From NCBI GenBank assembly GCA_026985975.1, contig JALSPL010000507.1, forward strand, positions 1-7,202: DNA of 7,202 bases, written 5' to 3'. A program made the position numbers and the translations under genes. Positions 1 through 7,154 of this stretch are shown piece by piece (positions within the stretch are counted from its first letter, which is position 1; each line of letters starts with the position of its first letter). The stretch comes from Anaerolineae bacterium. GTDB lineage: Bacteria > Chloroflexota > Anaerolineae > J102. Below the pieces are notes generated by a model. It did not search any database. It was not told the DNA's origin and worked only from the letters and a program-made list of their open reading frames with translations.

Positions 1-11
1 CCAATTCCACT

Positions 12-2561
12 ATGCGCCCTCCCCGATTTCTCCCAGGCGTCAGGGCACTGCTCATCTCGGTCGTTGGCCTCGGCCTGTTGCTCCTCATTTTTTCGACGCT
101 AATCGTTCGGCCAGCGGCGGCGCAGACATCGCCGCAGGATGAGGTCATCGAGGTGCTCTCCTACGAGGATACGACCTGCTACTATCTCACATGGAAAGAT
201 AGCGAGGTCGATCCAGTCAACCACGCCTACAAAACCGTCGATATCGCCATCACCATCCCCTATACCGGCGTGATCGAGGAAGCAACCCTGCTATTACGAT
301 CAGCGAACGTGCGGGCGGAGGGCATTCACCCCATTGTCATCAATGGCGTTGACACAGGCTACACTCCCCCCTATTCCGACGGCTATCCTACATGCGATGC
401 GCCTCGCCCGCCCATCCGCGAATACCCGCTTGATTTGTCGACGATCCCCATCCATCCCGGCGTCAATATAGTGAGGTTAACCACCGAAGGAACCACCGAT
501 ATTTGGGGAGCGGATTACGTCGCCATCCGGGTGCGGGGCCGCAATATCAAAGGGGGACGCTTTGAAAGCATTATTTTCCCGGGCGAAAACGGTCAGGACG
601 TTAGCGCAGAATTACTTTTGCCCTATAACTGGCAGCCCAATAGCCCCTTGCTGGTGCTCTTTCACGGCTGGCGAGGAACGCCCATCGAACCCTATTTCAC
701 CGATTACACGCCCGCGGCGCTGGAGCAGGGGTGGATTGTGGCTTCGCCACAACAGCGCGGGCAGAATGCGCTGGGGCCTGGCGGCCAGCCGCTGGCGTCG
801 CGACGCAGCCAGCACGACGCCATCAAGCTGGTCGATTACATGAAAAACCATTACCAAGTCGATCCTCATCGCATTTATGTAGGCGGTTTCAGCATGGGCG
901 GCATGATGGCGGGCGAGATGGCCGCCAAATACCCCGACACATTTGCCGCGGCCGTCACCCACATGGCCATCACCGACCTGCGCGACTGGTACTACGAATC
1001 GGGCGAATACCGCCAATCGCAGATCATCACCGAAACGGGCGGCACGCCCCAGGAAGTTCCCTTCGAATATGACCGCAGGAGCCCCAAAGAACTGGCGTCC
1101 AATCTGAAGAATACGCCCATCGCAGTGATTCATGGCATCTCCGACACCGTCGTGCCGCCCTATCAGGCTCAGGATTTTTACGACGCCATCGAGGCCAACG
1201 ATCCAATTCATGCAGAATTACACTGGTATCCGGGCGGCCACGAGCCTGCACAGACGCCGCCGTTGGGCGGAGCGTGGGCCGTCAACTTCATGAAGGATTA
1301 CAGTCTGAACGAAAATCCGACCAGTCTGCGCATTCGCACCGATGAATCCAAGTCCTATTACTGGCTCACCATCAATGCTCTCAAATCAGAGCCGTGGCGG
1401 GCCTTCACCCGCGTGGATCTGGATGTCCAGCCTGAAGATGAACGCGTTCTGGCAACCGTCAACGATGTTCAGCAGGTGGATTTGGGTTTCGATCTGGCGA
1501 AAATGAACTTCGATACGCATGTCAGCTATGTGGTGTCCCAGACAAATGATTTGCTGGGGTCCAGCATCCAGGCCGTTACGCCATTGAATGGACGCCTGAA
1601 CGTCACGGCGCCCAAAGGGAATACACAACTGGAGATATTTCCCAATCGCGGCAATATGCCCGTCCAGCTCATCTTGCAACGGGGAAAGGATGGCTACAAT
1701 GGCGTGCAGGACGCCTGGATCAATCAATGGTCTCCCGACGCGACATACGGCTCCGGAACCACCATCAACTTGCGTCCGGGCGCCGTCTATCGCGGATTGC
1801 TTCGCTTCGATCTCGATAATCTTCTGCCGGACAATATCCGCATCACCTCCGCCAATCTTTATCTTTACGACAACGGCAACGGGCCCGACATGACGGTCGA
1901 CATTCACATCCTGACCCGGGATTGGGAAGAAAACACAGTCACCTACAACCAGGCTGCCAGCGGACGCCCCTGGACGCATCCGGGCGGCGATTATGATGCG
2001 TCGGTCGTCGCCAGCATGGCGCTGAACGGCAGCCAGCCCGGCTACGCCAGCGCCAATCTCCTCAATGTTGTCAGGGACTGGGTGGCTGATCCGTCCAGCA
2101 ATAACGGCCTGCTGCTGGACGTCGCGCAAGCGAGCTACAACAGCGCCCGATCCGTTCAGGCCTCCGAGTTCTGGGATATCAACCAGCGGCCCAAGCTCAA
2201 GATCATCTACGAACCCATCCCGCCCACGCCCACCCCCGCCCTGGGCGAAGTCAGCGGCCTGGTCTATGAAGACGCCAATCGCAATCGCCGATATGACGCC
2301 GGAGAGCCGCTGCTGGCCGGCGCCACGGTGACGTTGCAGCAAAACGGCGTCACCCTGGGCCAGCAGACCACAGGCGTCGATGGGGCCTATCGCTTCGATC
2401 AACTCAGCTCTGGCTCTTACCAACTGCACGAAACGCCCCCTGCGGGCTACGCCCCGGCGCAACCCACGAGCAACATCTTCTTCACCATCGCCAACGGCGA
2501 CTCGCTGACCTACAATTTCGGTCATGATCCGCGCCTCTATCTCCCCATCATCACCCGCTAA
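12..2561 (+). CDS. Secreted multidomain alpha/beta-hydrolase (esterase/peptidase-like) with DNRLRE and SdrD-B-like domains
   Basis: This 849-residue protein is predicted to be an exported serine hydrolase. Residues 1-37 form a signal peptide: basic start, hydrophobic core about 11-32, and an AAA|Q site near 37/38. Residues about 40-180 are a beta-rich domain I do not recognise; it holds the protein's only two cysteines (C56, C128), possibly a disulfide. The hydrolase core (about 183-432) shows H218-G219 after a hydrophobic strand (oxyanion hole), nucleophile elbow G292-F-S294-M-G296, D378 in 'GISDTVVP' and H410 in 'PGGHEP', a complete Ser-Asp-His triad. It resembles PHB-depolymerase-like, feruloyl-esterase-like and S9-like esterases. 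Residues about 437-560 are an accessory beta region, 567-735 a DNRLRE-type domain ('LLRFDL', 'RDWEENTVTYN'), 738-744 a PTPTP linker, and 745-840 an SdrD-B/Cna-B-like domain with an acidic loop D754-N756-N758-D762-E765. The end is 'LYLPIITR'. The substrate is unknown; an acylated polysaccharide is inferred from the neighbours. The ATG at 12 fits the signal peptide, but the frame is open to the window edge. Confidence 0.9.
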   Translation: MRPPRFLPGVRALLISVVGLGLLLLIFSTLIVRPAAAQTSPQDEVIEVLSYEDTTCYYLTWKDSEVDPVNHAYKTVDIAITIPYTGVIEEATLLLRSANVRAEGIHPIVINGVDTGYTPPYSDGYPTCDAPRPPIREYPLDLSTIPIHPGVNIVRLTTEGTTDIWGADYVAIRVRGRNIKGGRFESIIFPGENGQDVSAELLLPYNWQPNSPLLVLFHGWRGTPIEPYFTDYTPAALEQGWIVASPQQRGQNALGPGGQPLASRRSQHDAIKLVDYMKNHYQVDPHRIYVGGFSMGGMMAGEMAAKYPDTFAAAVTHMAITDLRDWYYESGEYRQSQIITETGGTPQEVPFEYDRRSPKELASNLKNTPIAVIHGISDTVVPPYQAQDFYDAIEANDPIHAELHWYPGGHEPAQTPPLGGAWAVNFMKDYSLNENPTSLRIRTDESKSYYWLTINALKSEPWRAFTRVDLDVQPEDERVLATVNDVQQVDLGFDLAKMNFDTHVSYVVSQTNDLLGSSIQAVTPLNGRLNVTAPKGNTQLEIFPNRGNMPVQLILQRGKDGYNGVQDAWINQWSPDATYGSGTTINLRPGAVYRGLLRFDLDNLLPDNIRITSANLYLYDNGNGPDMTVDIHILTRDWEENTVTYNQAASGRPWTHPGGDYDASVVASMALNGSQPGYASANLLNVVRDWVADPSSNNGLLLDVAQASYNSARSVQASEFWDINQRPKLKIIYEPIPPTPTPALGEVSGLVYEDANRNRRYDAGEPLLAGATVTLQQNGVTLGQQTTGVDGAYRFDQLSSGSYQLHETPPAGYAPAQPTSNIFFTIANGDSLTYNFGHDPRLYLPIITR

Positions 2562-2566
2562 TCATT

Positions 2567-3265
2567 ATGGATCTGGTCGCCTGGTACGAGGCCTATTGGG
2601 CCGGAAAAGATGACAATGTGGATCACAGCCGCCTGGATTTGATGCTGCCCTATGTGCAGCCGGGCCAGCGCGTCTTCCAACTGGATGGCGGGCCCGGCAT
2701 GTTGGCCGAGCGCATGGTCAAAGAGCGAGGCGCCGAGGTGATCATGACCGATCTCACCCACGAGGCCACGCGCCGGGCCCAGGCCAAAGGCCTGAACGCC
2801 AGCCAGCTTTACATCGCCGAACAGGACATCCCCTGGCCCGACGCCAGCTTCGATGTGGTGGTCTCCGACTCCGCCATCGAACATCTCTTCGATCCCGCCC
2901 GTCCTTTCGATGAACTGACCCGGGTGCTCAAACCCGGGGGGACCTTCATCCTCTGCCTGCCCAACATCGGGCATTGGCGGCACCGCTGGGAGCTGTTGCG
3001 GGGCCGATTCCCCTACATTCCCGCCAGCCCCACCGATTTCACCCATCTGCGCTTCTTCACGCTGCACGAGATCAGACAATGGCTGGGGGAGAGAAACATC
3101 GCCATCGAGCGGGTGGATGGATCGCCTTCCACCTGGGTGCGGGGCCTCTATCCCATCTGGATTCGACATCCCTGGGTGCGGCCCTGGTACGATAAACTGG
3201 CCCATCGCTGGCCCACCATGCTGGCCCGGGATCTGATCATCATCGGCAGAAAGAAAACAGCATGA
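2567..3265 (+). CDS. Class I SAM-dependent methyltransferase (Methyltransf_11 / MetW-like)
   Basis: This 232-residue cytoplasmic protein has the layout of a class I (Rossmann-fold) SAM-dependent methyltransferase. The SAM-binding loop is at about 36-44 ('VFQLDGGPG'), the acidic end of strand 2 at D62 in 'VIMTDLT', the motif 'QDIPWPDASFDVVVSD' at 86-101 with 'SAIEHL' after it, and 'LTRVLKPGGTFILCLPN' at 117-133. The segment 'HWRHRWELLRGRFPY' followed by 'THLRFFTLHEI' is typical of MetW/UbiE-like methyltransferases found in sugar-polymer loci. The loop is unusual: the family's E/D-x-G-x-G-x-G appears with Q at 38 and D at 40. The start lies 5 bases after the preceding stop and the end overlaps the flippase start by 4 bases. 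From context it may methylate a sugar of the glycan or cap the chain, but acceptor and position cannot be predicted. It is unlikely to be true MetW, as no methionine gene is nearby. Confidence 0.88.
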   Translation: MDLVAWYEAYWAGKDDNVDHSRLDLMLPYVQPGQRVFQLDGGPGMLAERMVKERGAEVIMTDLTHEATRRAQAKGLNASQLYIAEQDIPWPDASFDVVVSDSAIEHLFDPARPFDELTRVLKPGGTFILCLPNIGHWRHRWELLRGRFPYIPASPTDFTHLRFFTLHEIRQWLGERNIAIERVDGSPSTWVRGLYPIWIRHPWVRPWYDKLAHRWPTMLARDLIIIGRKKTA

Positions 3266-4737
3266 CTTTTCGCAAGCAGGTTACCACCAGCGCCGCCTGG
3301 GTGGGGCTTTCCACCGCCGTCAGCAAGGTGCTGGCGTTCATCACCATCACTCTGGTGCTGGCGCGGGTGCTGGCGCCCGGCGATTTCGGGCTGGTGGGGC
3401 TGGCGTGGCTGTCCATCAACGCCTTCGATTTCCTGCGCGAGCTGGGCATCACCTCGGCCCTGGTCTATCGCCAGGAGGAGGATGACAGCGTTTCGGCGGA
3501 TGTGGCCTACATCGCCCTGGCCGTGGCCAGCGTCATCATTTACCCCATTGTTTTCGTTTCCGCCCCCTGGATCGAACGCTTTTTCCCTAACGCCACGGGG
3601 TTGGCGGCCGTCCTGCGGGTGCTGGCCCTGACGATGATAATCAATGCCGTGGGACAAGTGCCCTACACATTGATGGCCAAAAACCTCGATTTTCGGAACC
3701 GGGCCATTCCCCAAATCATCGCCGGAGTGGGAAATAGCATCGTCGCCATCACCATGGCCCTCAACGGCTTCGGCGTGTGGTCGCTGGTGGGGGGCTATCT
3801 TACCGACAGCATTTTGCGCAATATCCTGGTCTGGTTTTTCACCAGTTGGCGGCCCCATCTGCGCTTTGACAGGCAGGTGTGGCGCGAGATGTTCACCTAT
3901 AGCAAGCACATCGTCAGCAGCCGCATCCTCATCTTCGGCATCACCAACATCGATGACGCCATGATCGGACGGATGCTGGGCACAGCATCTCTGGGCTTTT
4001 ACACCCTGGGCTATCGTCTCAGCAATCTGCCCGCCACCCACATCACCAAACTCATCAGCAGCGTGATGTTCCCGGCCTTCAGCAAAATCCAGCGGGAACA
4101 AGAGCGCATCCGCAACATCTTCTTCCAAACCATTCATGTGGTGGTTCTGGTGGCGGCCCCTATCTCCGTGGCCACCATCATCCTGGGCCCGAACTTTGTA
4201 CACACCTACTATCTGGGCAAATGGGATGACGCCATTGTGGCCATGCAATGGCTGACGATTTATGGCTTCATTCGTTCCATCGCCGCCAACATGGGCCCGA
4301 TTTTGCGGGCCATGGGCAAACCGCAATGGCTCAGCGCCCTGGCCCTGTGGCGATTGATCACCATGGTCATCCTCCTCTATCCCGCCATTCTCTGGAAAGG
4401 CATCGCGGGCGTCAGCATCCTCAGCGCCGCGGTGGCTATCGTCGATTTCGGCATCGCCGCCTGGATGACCAAACGCCTGATTGGCGGCAGCTACTTCACC
4501 TATGTCACAACCCTGGGCCCCTCGCTGCTGGTGGCGGGACTTGCCGCTGGCGTTGGTTGGCTGATGCTGTCGCTGGTCCCTCCCATTCATCGCATGTTTC
4601 CCATGCTCATCGCCTTCATCGTCATGGCGGGCCTGTACGCCGTCATCATGTGGTGGGCCGACAGTTTATTCCGGCAGCTTTCCATCAGCGCCATGCGCCG
4701 ATTCGGCCCCACCCGCAGTCTGGCCGCCCGCTTGTAA
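3262..4737 (+). CDS. Polysaccharide flippase, Wzx/WzxC-like (MOP superfamily)
   Basis: This 491-residue integral membrane protein is predicted to flip a lipid-linked (undecaprenyl diphosphate) oligosaccharide from the inner to the outer face of the cytoplasmic membrane. I count about 12-14 hydrophobic segments, near residues 12-34, 42-58, 81-104, 113-133, 150-170, 173-193, 288-310, 325-345, 358-378, 381-402, 416-440 and 445-466. Diagnostic segments are the N-terminal 'ARVLAPGDFGLVGLA' (34-48) and 'LGFYTLGYRLSNLP' (244-257) followed by 'SSVMFPAFSKIQ' (266-277), hallmarks of the Polysacc_synt_3/WzxC branch. The length is normal for the family. The ATG overlaps the preceding stop as ATGA, which suggests translational coupling. 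With two glycosyltransferases directly downstream, a role in exopolysaccharide, capsule or surface-glycan export is likely. An individual sugar specificity cannot be inferred. A general MATE-type exporter is less likely given the motifs and context. Confidence 0.92.
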   Translation: MTFRKQVTTSAAWVGLSTAVSKVLAFITITLVLARVLAPGDFGLVGLAWLSINAFDFLRELGITSALVYRQEEDDSVSADVAYIALAVASVIIYPIVFVSAPWIERFFPNATGLAAVLRVLALTMIINAVGQVPYTLMAKNLDFRNRAIPQIIAGVGNSIVAITMALNGFGVWSLVGGYLTDSILRNILVWFFTSWRPHLRFDRQVWREMFTYSKHIVSSRILIFGITNIDDAMIGRMLGTASLGFYTLGYRLSNLPATHITKLISSVMFPAFSKIQREQERIRNIFFQTIHVVVLVAAPISVATIILGPNFVHTYYLGKWDDAIVAMQWLTIYGFIRSIAANMGPILRAMGKPQWLSALALWRLITMVILLYPAILWKGIAGVSILSAAVAIVDFGIAAWMTKRLIGGSYFTYVTTLGPSLLVAGLAAGVGWLMLSLVPPIHRMFPMLIAFIVMAGLYAVIMWWADSLFRQLSISAMRRFGPTRSLAARL

Positions 4738-4739
4738 TC

Positions 4740-5798
4740 ATGCGCGTCCTCTATCTCTCCCGCGTCCGTCTCAATCCCTACGTCGATCTGCTGGCCCGCG
4801 GCGTGGAAACAGCCGATCCCGGCATTCACGCCATGCAGCGCCCCACGCTCACCTGGCGGCGCATCCTGCTGGATCGACGCTGGCGCATCCTGCATCTGCA
4901 CTGGGTGGAGATCCAATACGCGTACGGGCTCACCGACCATGATCGGGCCCGACAAAATCTCGACATCCTGCTGCGACAACTGGCGCATCTGCAAAAACAG
5001 GGGCGCAAGATCGTTTACACCGTCCATAACATCAACCATCACGAAGGCCAACATCCTGATCTAAATCAGCGGGCCAACCGATGGCTCTTCACCCACGCCG
5101 ACGCCATCCACGTCCACAACCGTCTGGCCGCCCGGCAGGTCAAACAGCGCTACGGACGCGAGCAGTCCGTTTACGCCATCCCTCACGGCAACTACATCGG
5201 CGTTTACCCCAATGTCATCGGCCGCCAACAGGCCCGAGAGCGGCTGCAAATCCCCGCCGATCATTTCGTTTATCTCTATCTGGGCCAGATTCGGCCCTAC
5301 AAAGGCCTGGACGCGCTCATCGCCGCTTTTCTGAAAAACGACATGCCCGACGCCACCCTGATTCTGGCCGGGCAGATCAATGATGCAGATTGCAAGCGAC
5401 GCCTGAAACGGCTGGCGGGCGAGCATCCCCGCATCCGGCTGATCCCCAAATTCATCCCCGGCGATGAAATCCAGACCTATTGCAACGCCGCGGACATCTG
5501 CACGCTGCCCTATCGCGACGCCACCACTTCGGGCGCGGCGCTGCTGGCTTTTTCCTTCGGAAAGCCCATCATCGCCCCGGCCCTCGGGCCATTCCCGGAA
5601 TTGCTGGGCGACCAGGAACGGGGACTGCTATTCCACCCCGAAAAAGACGATCTGGCTTCGACGCTGGCCCGCGCCCGCAACGCAGCGCTGGCGCAGATGG
5701 GCGCAACCGCCCTGGCCTTCGCCCAGGATCGCGATTGGAAAACCATCGGCGGACAACACGCCCGCGTCTATCATCATCTGCTGAACAACCGCCCATAG
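4740..5798 (+). CDS. GT-B glycosyltransferase, GT4-like, lacking the canonical EX7E pair
   Basis: This 352-residue cytoplasmic or membrane-associated protein is a predicted retaining GT-B glycosyltransferase. The N-terminal Rossmann half starts with 'MRVLYLSRVRLNPY' and contains 'HLHWVE' (52-57) and 'TVHNINHHE' (94-102), typical of a GT4-like branch. The C-terminal half shows 'IPHGNY' (147-152), 'YLGQIRPYKGLDAL' (180-192) with R185 and K188 as the expected donor-phosphate contacts, then 'CTLPYRDATTSGAALLAFS' (254-272) and 'GKPIIAP' (274-280). The two glutamates usual in GT4 (EX7E) are absent: aligning back from GKP puts A261 and L269 there, and a TSG motif (263-265) precedes. I chose ATG 4740 because the frame is open upstream to 4248 but that stretch lies entirely inside the flippase gene and reads as histidine/arginine-rich antiframe sequence. 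The start is 2 bases past the flippase stop. Donor and acceptor sugars are unknown. Confidence 0.88.
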   Translation: MRVLYLSRVRLNPYVDLLARGVETADPGIHAMQRPTLTWRRILLDRRWRILHLHWVEIQYAYGLTDHDRARQNLDILLRQLAHLQKQGRKIVYTVHNINHHEGQHPDLNQRANRWLFTHADAIHVHNRLAARQVKQRYGREQSVYAIPHGNYIGVYPNVIGRQQARERLQIPADHFVYLYLGQIRPYKGLDALIAAFLKNDMPDATLILAGQINDADCKRRLKRLAGEHPRIRLIPKFIPGDEIQTYCNAADICTLPYRDATTSGAALLAFSFGKPIIAPALGPFPELLGDQERGLLFHPEKDDLASTLARARNAALAQMGATALAFAQDRDWKTIGGQHARVYHHLLNNRP

Positions 5799-5802
5799 CC
5801 TC

Positions 5803-6984
5803 ATGCTTTCCGGCCAGAACATCGTCTGCTTCGCCCCCGACCTCAGTTGGAATCATCTGTGGCGCAACCGCCATCAGATCATGACCCGCCTCGCCCGGCG
5901 CAACAAAATCATCTTCGTCGAACCCACGCCCTATCTGCGTCCCGTCATCCAGCAAACAAAACAGGAAGGGCTGCGCACGCTGCGCCACAGCGTTTTTTAC
6001 AATCCCATGCCCAATCTGTGGGTGTATCGCAGCGCCAACGCCTGGCCCATCTCCGGCAAAGCGCCTCTCGGCAACATCACCTTCGCCCTGCGCAAATGGC
6101 AACTACGCCGCGCACTGGCCCGCCTGGACATGAAGCGCCCCATCCTCTGGGTCTTCCGCTACGATCTGGGAGAGATGATCGGGCATCTGCATGAAAAACT
6201 GGTCATCTACCACGCCGTCGATGAATACTCGGCCTACGCCCTGGCGGGTGAAAAGAACGCCGAAACCCACCGCCAGCGCATCCGCCAGATGGAGCAAGAC
6301 ATTCTGGGGCGGGCCGATCTGGTTTTTGTCAGCTCAGCTTCGCTGTTGCAAACCAAACGTCCCTACAACGAAAACGCCTACTTCGTCCCCAACGGCGTGA
6401 ATTACGAGCATTTCGCAGCGCCGCAACAGCTCCCCGCCGACGTCGCCGCCATTCCGGGCCCGCGCATCGGCTACGTCGGCTCCATCAACGAGAAGATCGA
6501 CCTGAGCCTGTTGGCCGCCATCGCCCGCCACCGGCCCGACTGGCGCCTGCTCATGATCGGGCCAGCGCTGTTCAAAAAACCGGACGCCATCGACGCCCTG
6601 CGAGCGCTGCCCAACGTCCATTTTCTGGGGCGCAAGCAGGTGACCGAACTGCCAGCCTACATGCACGCCTGCGATGTCTGCCTGATGCCCTACGCCCACA
6701 ACGCCTGGACTGATAACATCAACCCGCTCAAGCTCTACGAATATCTGGCCACGGGCCGCCCCATCGTATCCACCAACATTCCCGCAGTGCAGGATTTCCG
6801 CGATGTCATTCACATCGCAGATAATGAGGACGCTTTTATCCGCGCCATCGTACGGGCCATGGCCGAAACCTCTGCCGAAGCTATCGCCCGGCGGCAGCGC
6901 ATCGCCCGCCAGAACACCTGGGAGCAGCGGGTGGAGACCCTTTCCAGCATCATCCAGGCCCATCTCGCCGACGAGCCGGACTAA
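5803..6984 (+). CDS. GT-B glycosyltransferase, GT4/TuaH-like
   Basis: This 393-residue protein is a second GT-B glycosyltransferase, of a different subfamily from its upstream neighbour. It starts with 'IVCFAPDLSWNHLWRNRHQ' (7-25), followed by 'IIFVEPTPYLRPV' (36-48), then 'VIYHAVDEYSAY' (134-145), 'FVPNGVNYEHF' (194-204), 'IGYVGSINEKIDLSLL' (222-237), 'DVCLMPY' (291-297) and 'NPLKLYEYLATGRPIVST' (307-324). This order is what I associate with TuaH-like and Glyco_trans_1_4 proteins that add sugars to surface polymers. E313 matches the second glutamate of EX7E, while N305 sits at the first position. The length is normal. The gene begins 4 bases after the preceding stop and is the last of the cluster. 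No membrane segment is evident, so it likely works at the inner face of the membrane on a lipid-linked acceptor. Donor and acceptor sugars are not predictable. Confidence 0.9.
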   Translation: MLSGQNIVCFAPDLSWNHLWRNRHQIMTRLARRNKIIFVEPTPYLRPVIQQTKQEGLRTLRHSVFYNPMPNLWVYRSANAWPISGKAPLGNITFALRKWQLRRALARLDMKRPILWVFRYDLGEMIGHLHEKLVIYHAVDEYSAYALAGEKNAETHRQRIRQMEQDILGRADLVFVSSASLLQTKRPYNENAYFVPNGVNYEHFAAPQQLPADVAAIPGPRIGYVGSINEKIDLSLLAAIARHRPDWRLLMIGPALFKKPDAIDALRALPNVHFLGRKQVTELPAYMHACDVCLMPYAHNAWTDNINPLKLYEYLATGRPIVSTNIPAVQDFRDVIHIADNEDAFIRAIVRAMAETSAEAIARRQRIARQNTWEQRVETLSSIIQAHLADEPD

Positions 6985-7022
6985 TCCACCAATCATCGTA
7001 ACTGCTAAGGTAGCCTGATTGA

Positions 7023-7035
7023 GCGTAATTTACGC
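7023..7035. repeat. Short palindrome GCGTAA-T-TTACGC
   Basis: GCGTAA at 7023-7028 and TTACGC at 7030-7035 are perfect inverted copies separated by one base, an odd-length palindrome 38 bases after the last stop codon. As RNA it would form only a 5-pair stem with a 3-base loop, too weak for a terminator. It could equally be a dyad operator for a dimeric regulator or chance. Confidence 0.35.
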
Positions 7036-7061
7036 CTTGAAGCGGATGCTTTTTAAAGCCA

Positions 7062-7154
7062 CAACGTCAACTATCAAACGTCAAACGTCATCATTTTGTC
7101 TCGAAACGCCTGCTGAGACAGCAATTTTTGACGTTTGAAGCATGACGTTTGACG
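7062..7154. repeat. TCAAACGTCA direct and inverted repeat cluster
   Basis: Two overlapping copies of TCAAACGTCA lie at 7074-7083 and 7081-7090, equivalent to a tandem TCAAACG heptamer. Two reverse-complement copies, TGACGTTTGA, lie at 7129-7138 and 7143-7152. A degenerate copy (CAACGTCAA) precedes at 7062-7070. The longest pairings are a perfect 13-base inverted repeat, 7079-7091 with 7142-7154, and a perfect 12-base one, 7074-7085 with 7127-7138, so two alternative long stems can form. The space between holds a small hairpin (7111-7123). This could be an intergenic palindromic repeat of REP or short-tandem-repeat type, a remnant of a small non-autonomous element, or a multi-site regulator box. 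No target-site duplication is visible. Confidence 0.8.
7097..7123. repeat. Small hairpins inside the inverted-repeat cluster
   Basis: TGCTG at 7111-7115 pairs perfectly with CAGCA at 7119-7123 over a 3-base loop. An alternative 6-base pairing, TGTCTC at 7097-7102 with GAGACA at 7115-7120, overlaps it, so the two structures are mutually exclusive. On the plus strand the first hairpin is followed by TTTTT only after a two-base gap (7125-7129), and its stem is short, so terminator function would be weak. It sits centrally between the flanking 12-13-base inverted repeats and may be the tip of a larger folded element. Confidence 0.5.

Noticed and set aside
1386..2525. Minus-strand open frame of 379 codons opposite the esterase
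   Set aside because: The plus strand encodes recognisable DNRLRE and SdrD-B-like domains here. The antisense product shows no motif or credible start context.
2217..2561. LPXTG-type sortase signal at the end of the secreted protein
   Set aside because: There is no LPXTG motif, transmembrane segment or basic tail. The end is 'YLPIITR', which does not match the sortase layout.
3148..4590. Long minus-strand open frame of 480 codons opposite the flippase
   Set aside because: Its translation is rich in H, G, Q and D with no domain signal. It is a mirror of the codon bias of the well-supported flippase gene, which has clear family motifs and membrane segments.
4248..4739. Upstream extension of the first glycosyltransferase frame
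   Set aside because: It lies wholly inside the flippase gene and translates to H/R-rich sequence. The glycosyltransferase fold begins naturally at ATG 4740, two bases after the flippase stop.
7048..7059. Intrinsic terminator from GCTTT-TT-AAAGC
   Set aside because: The stem is five mostly A-T pairs with a two-base loop and no T run follows.
7074..7154. CRISPR-like array
   Set aside because: The repeats are 7-10 bases, overlapping or inverted, and have no regular spacers.
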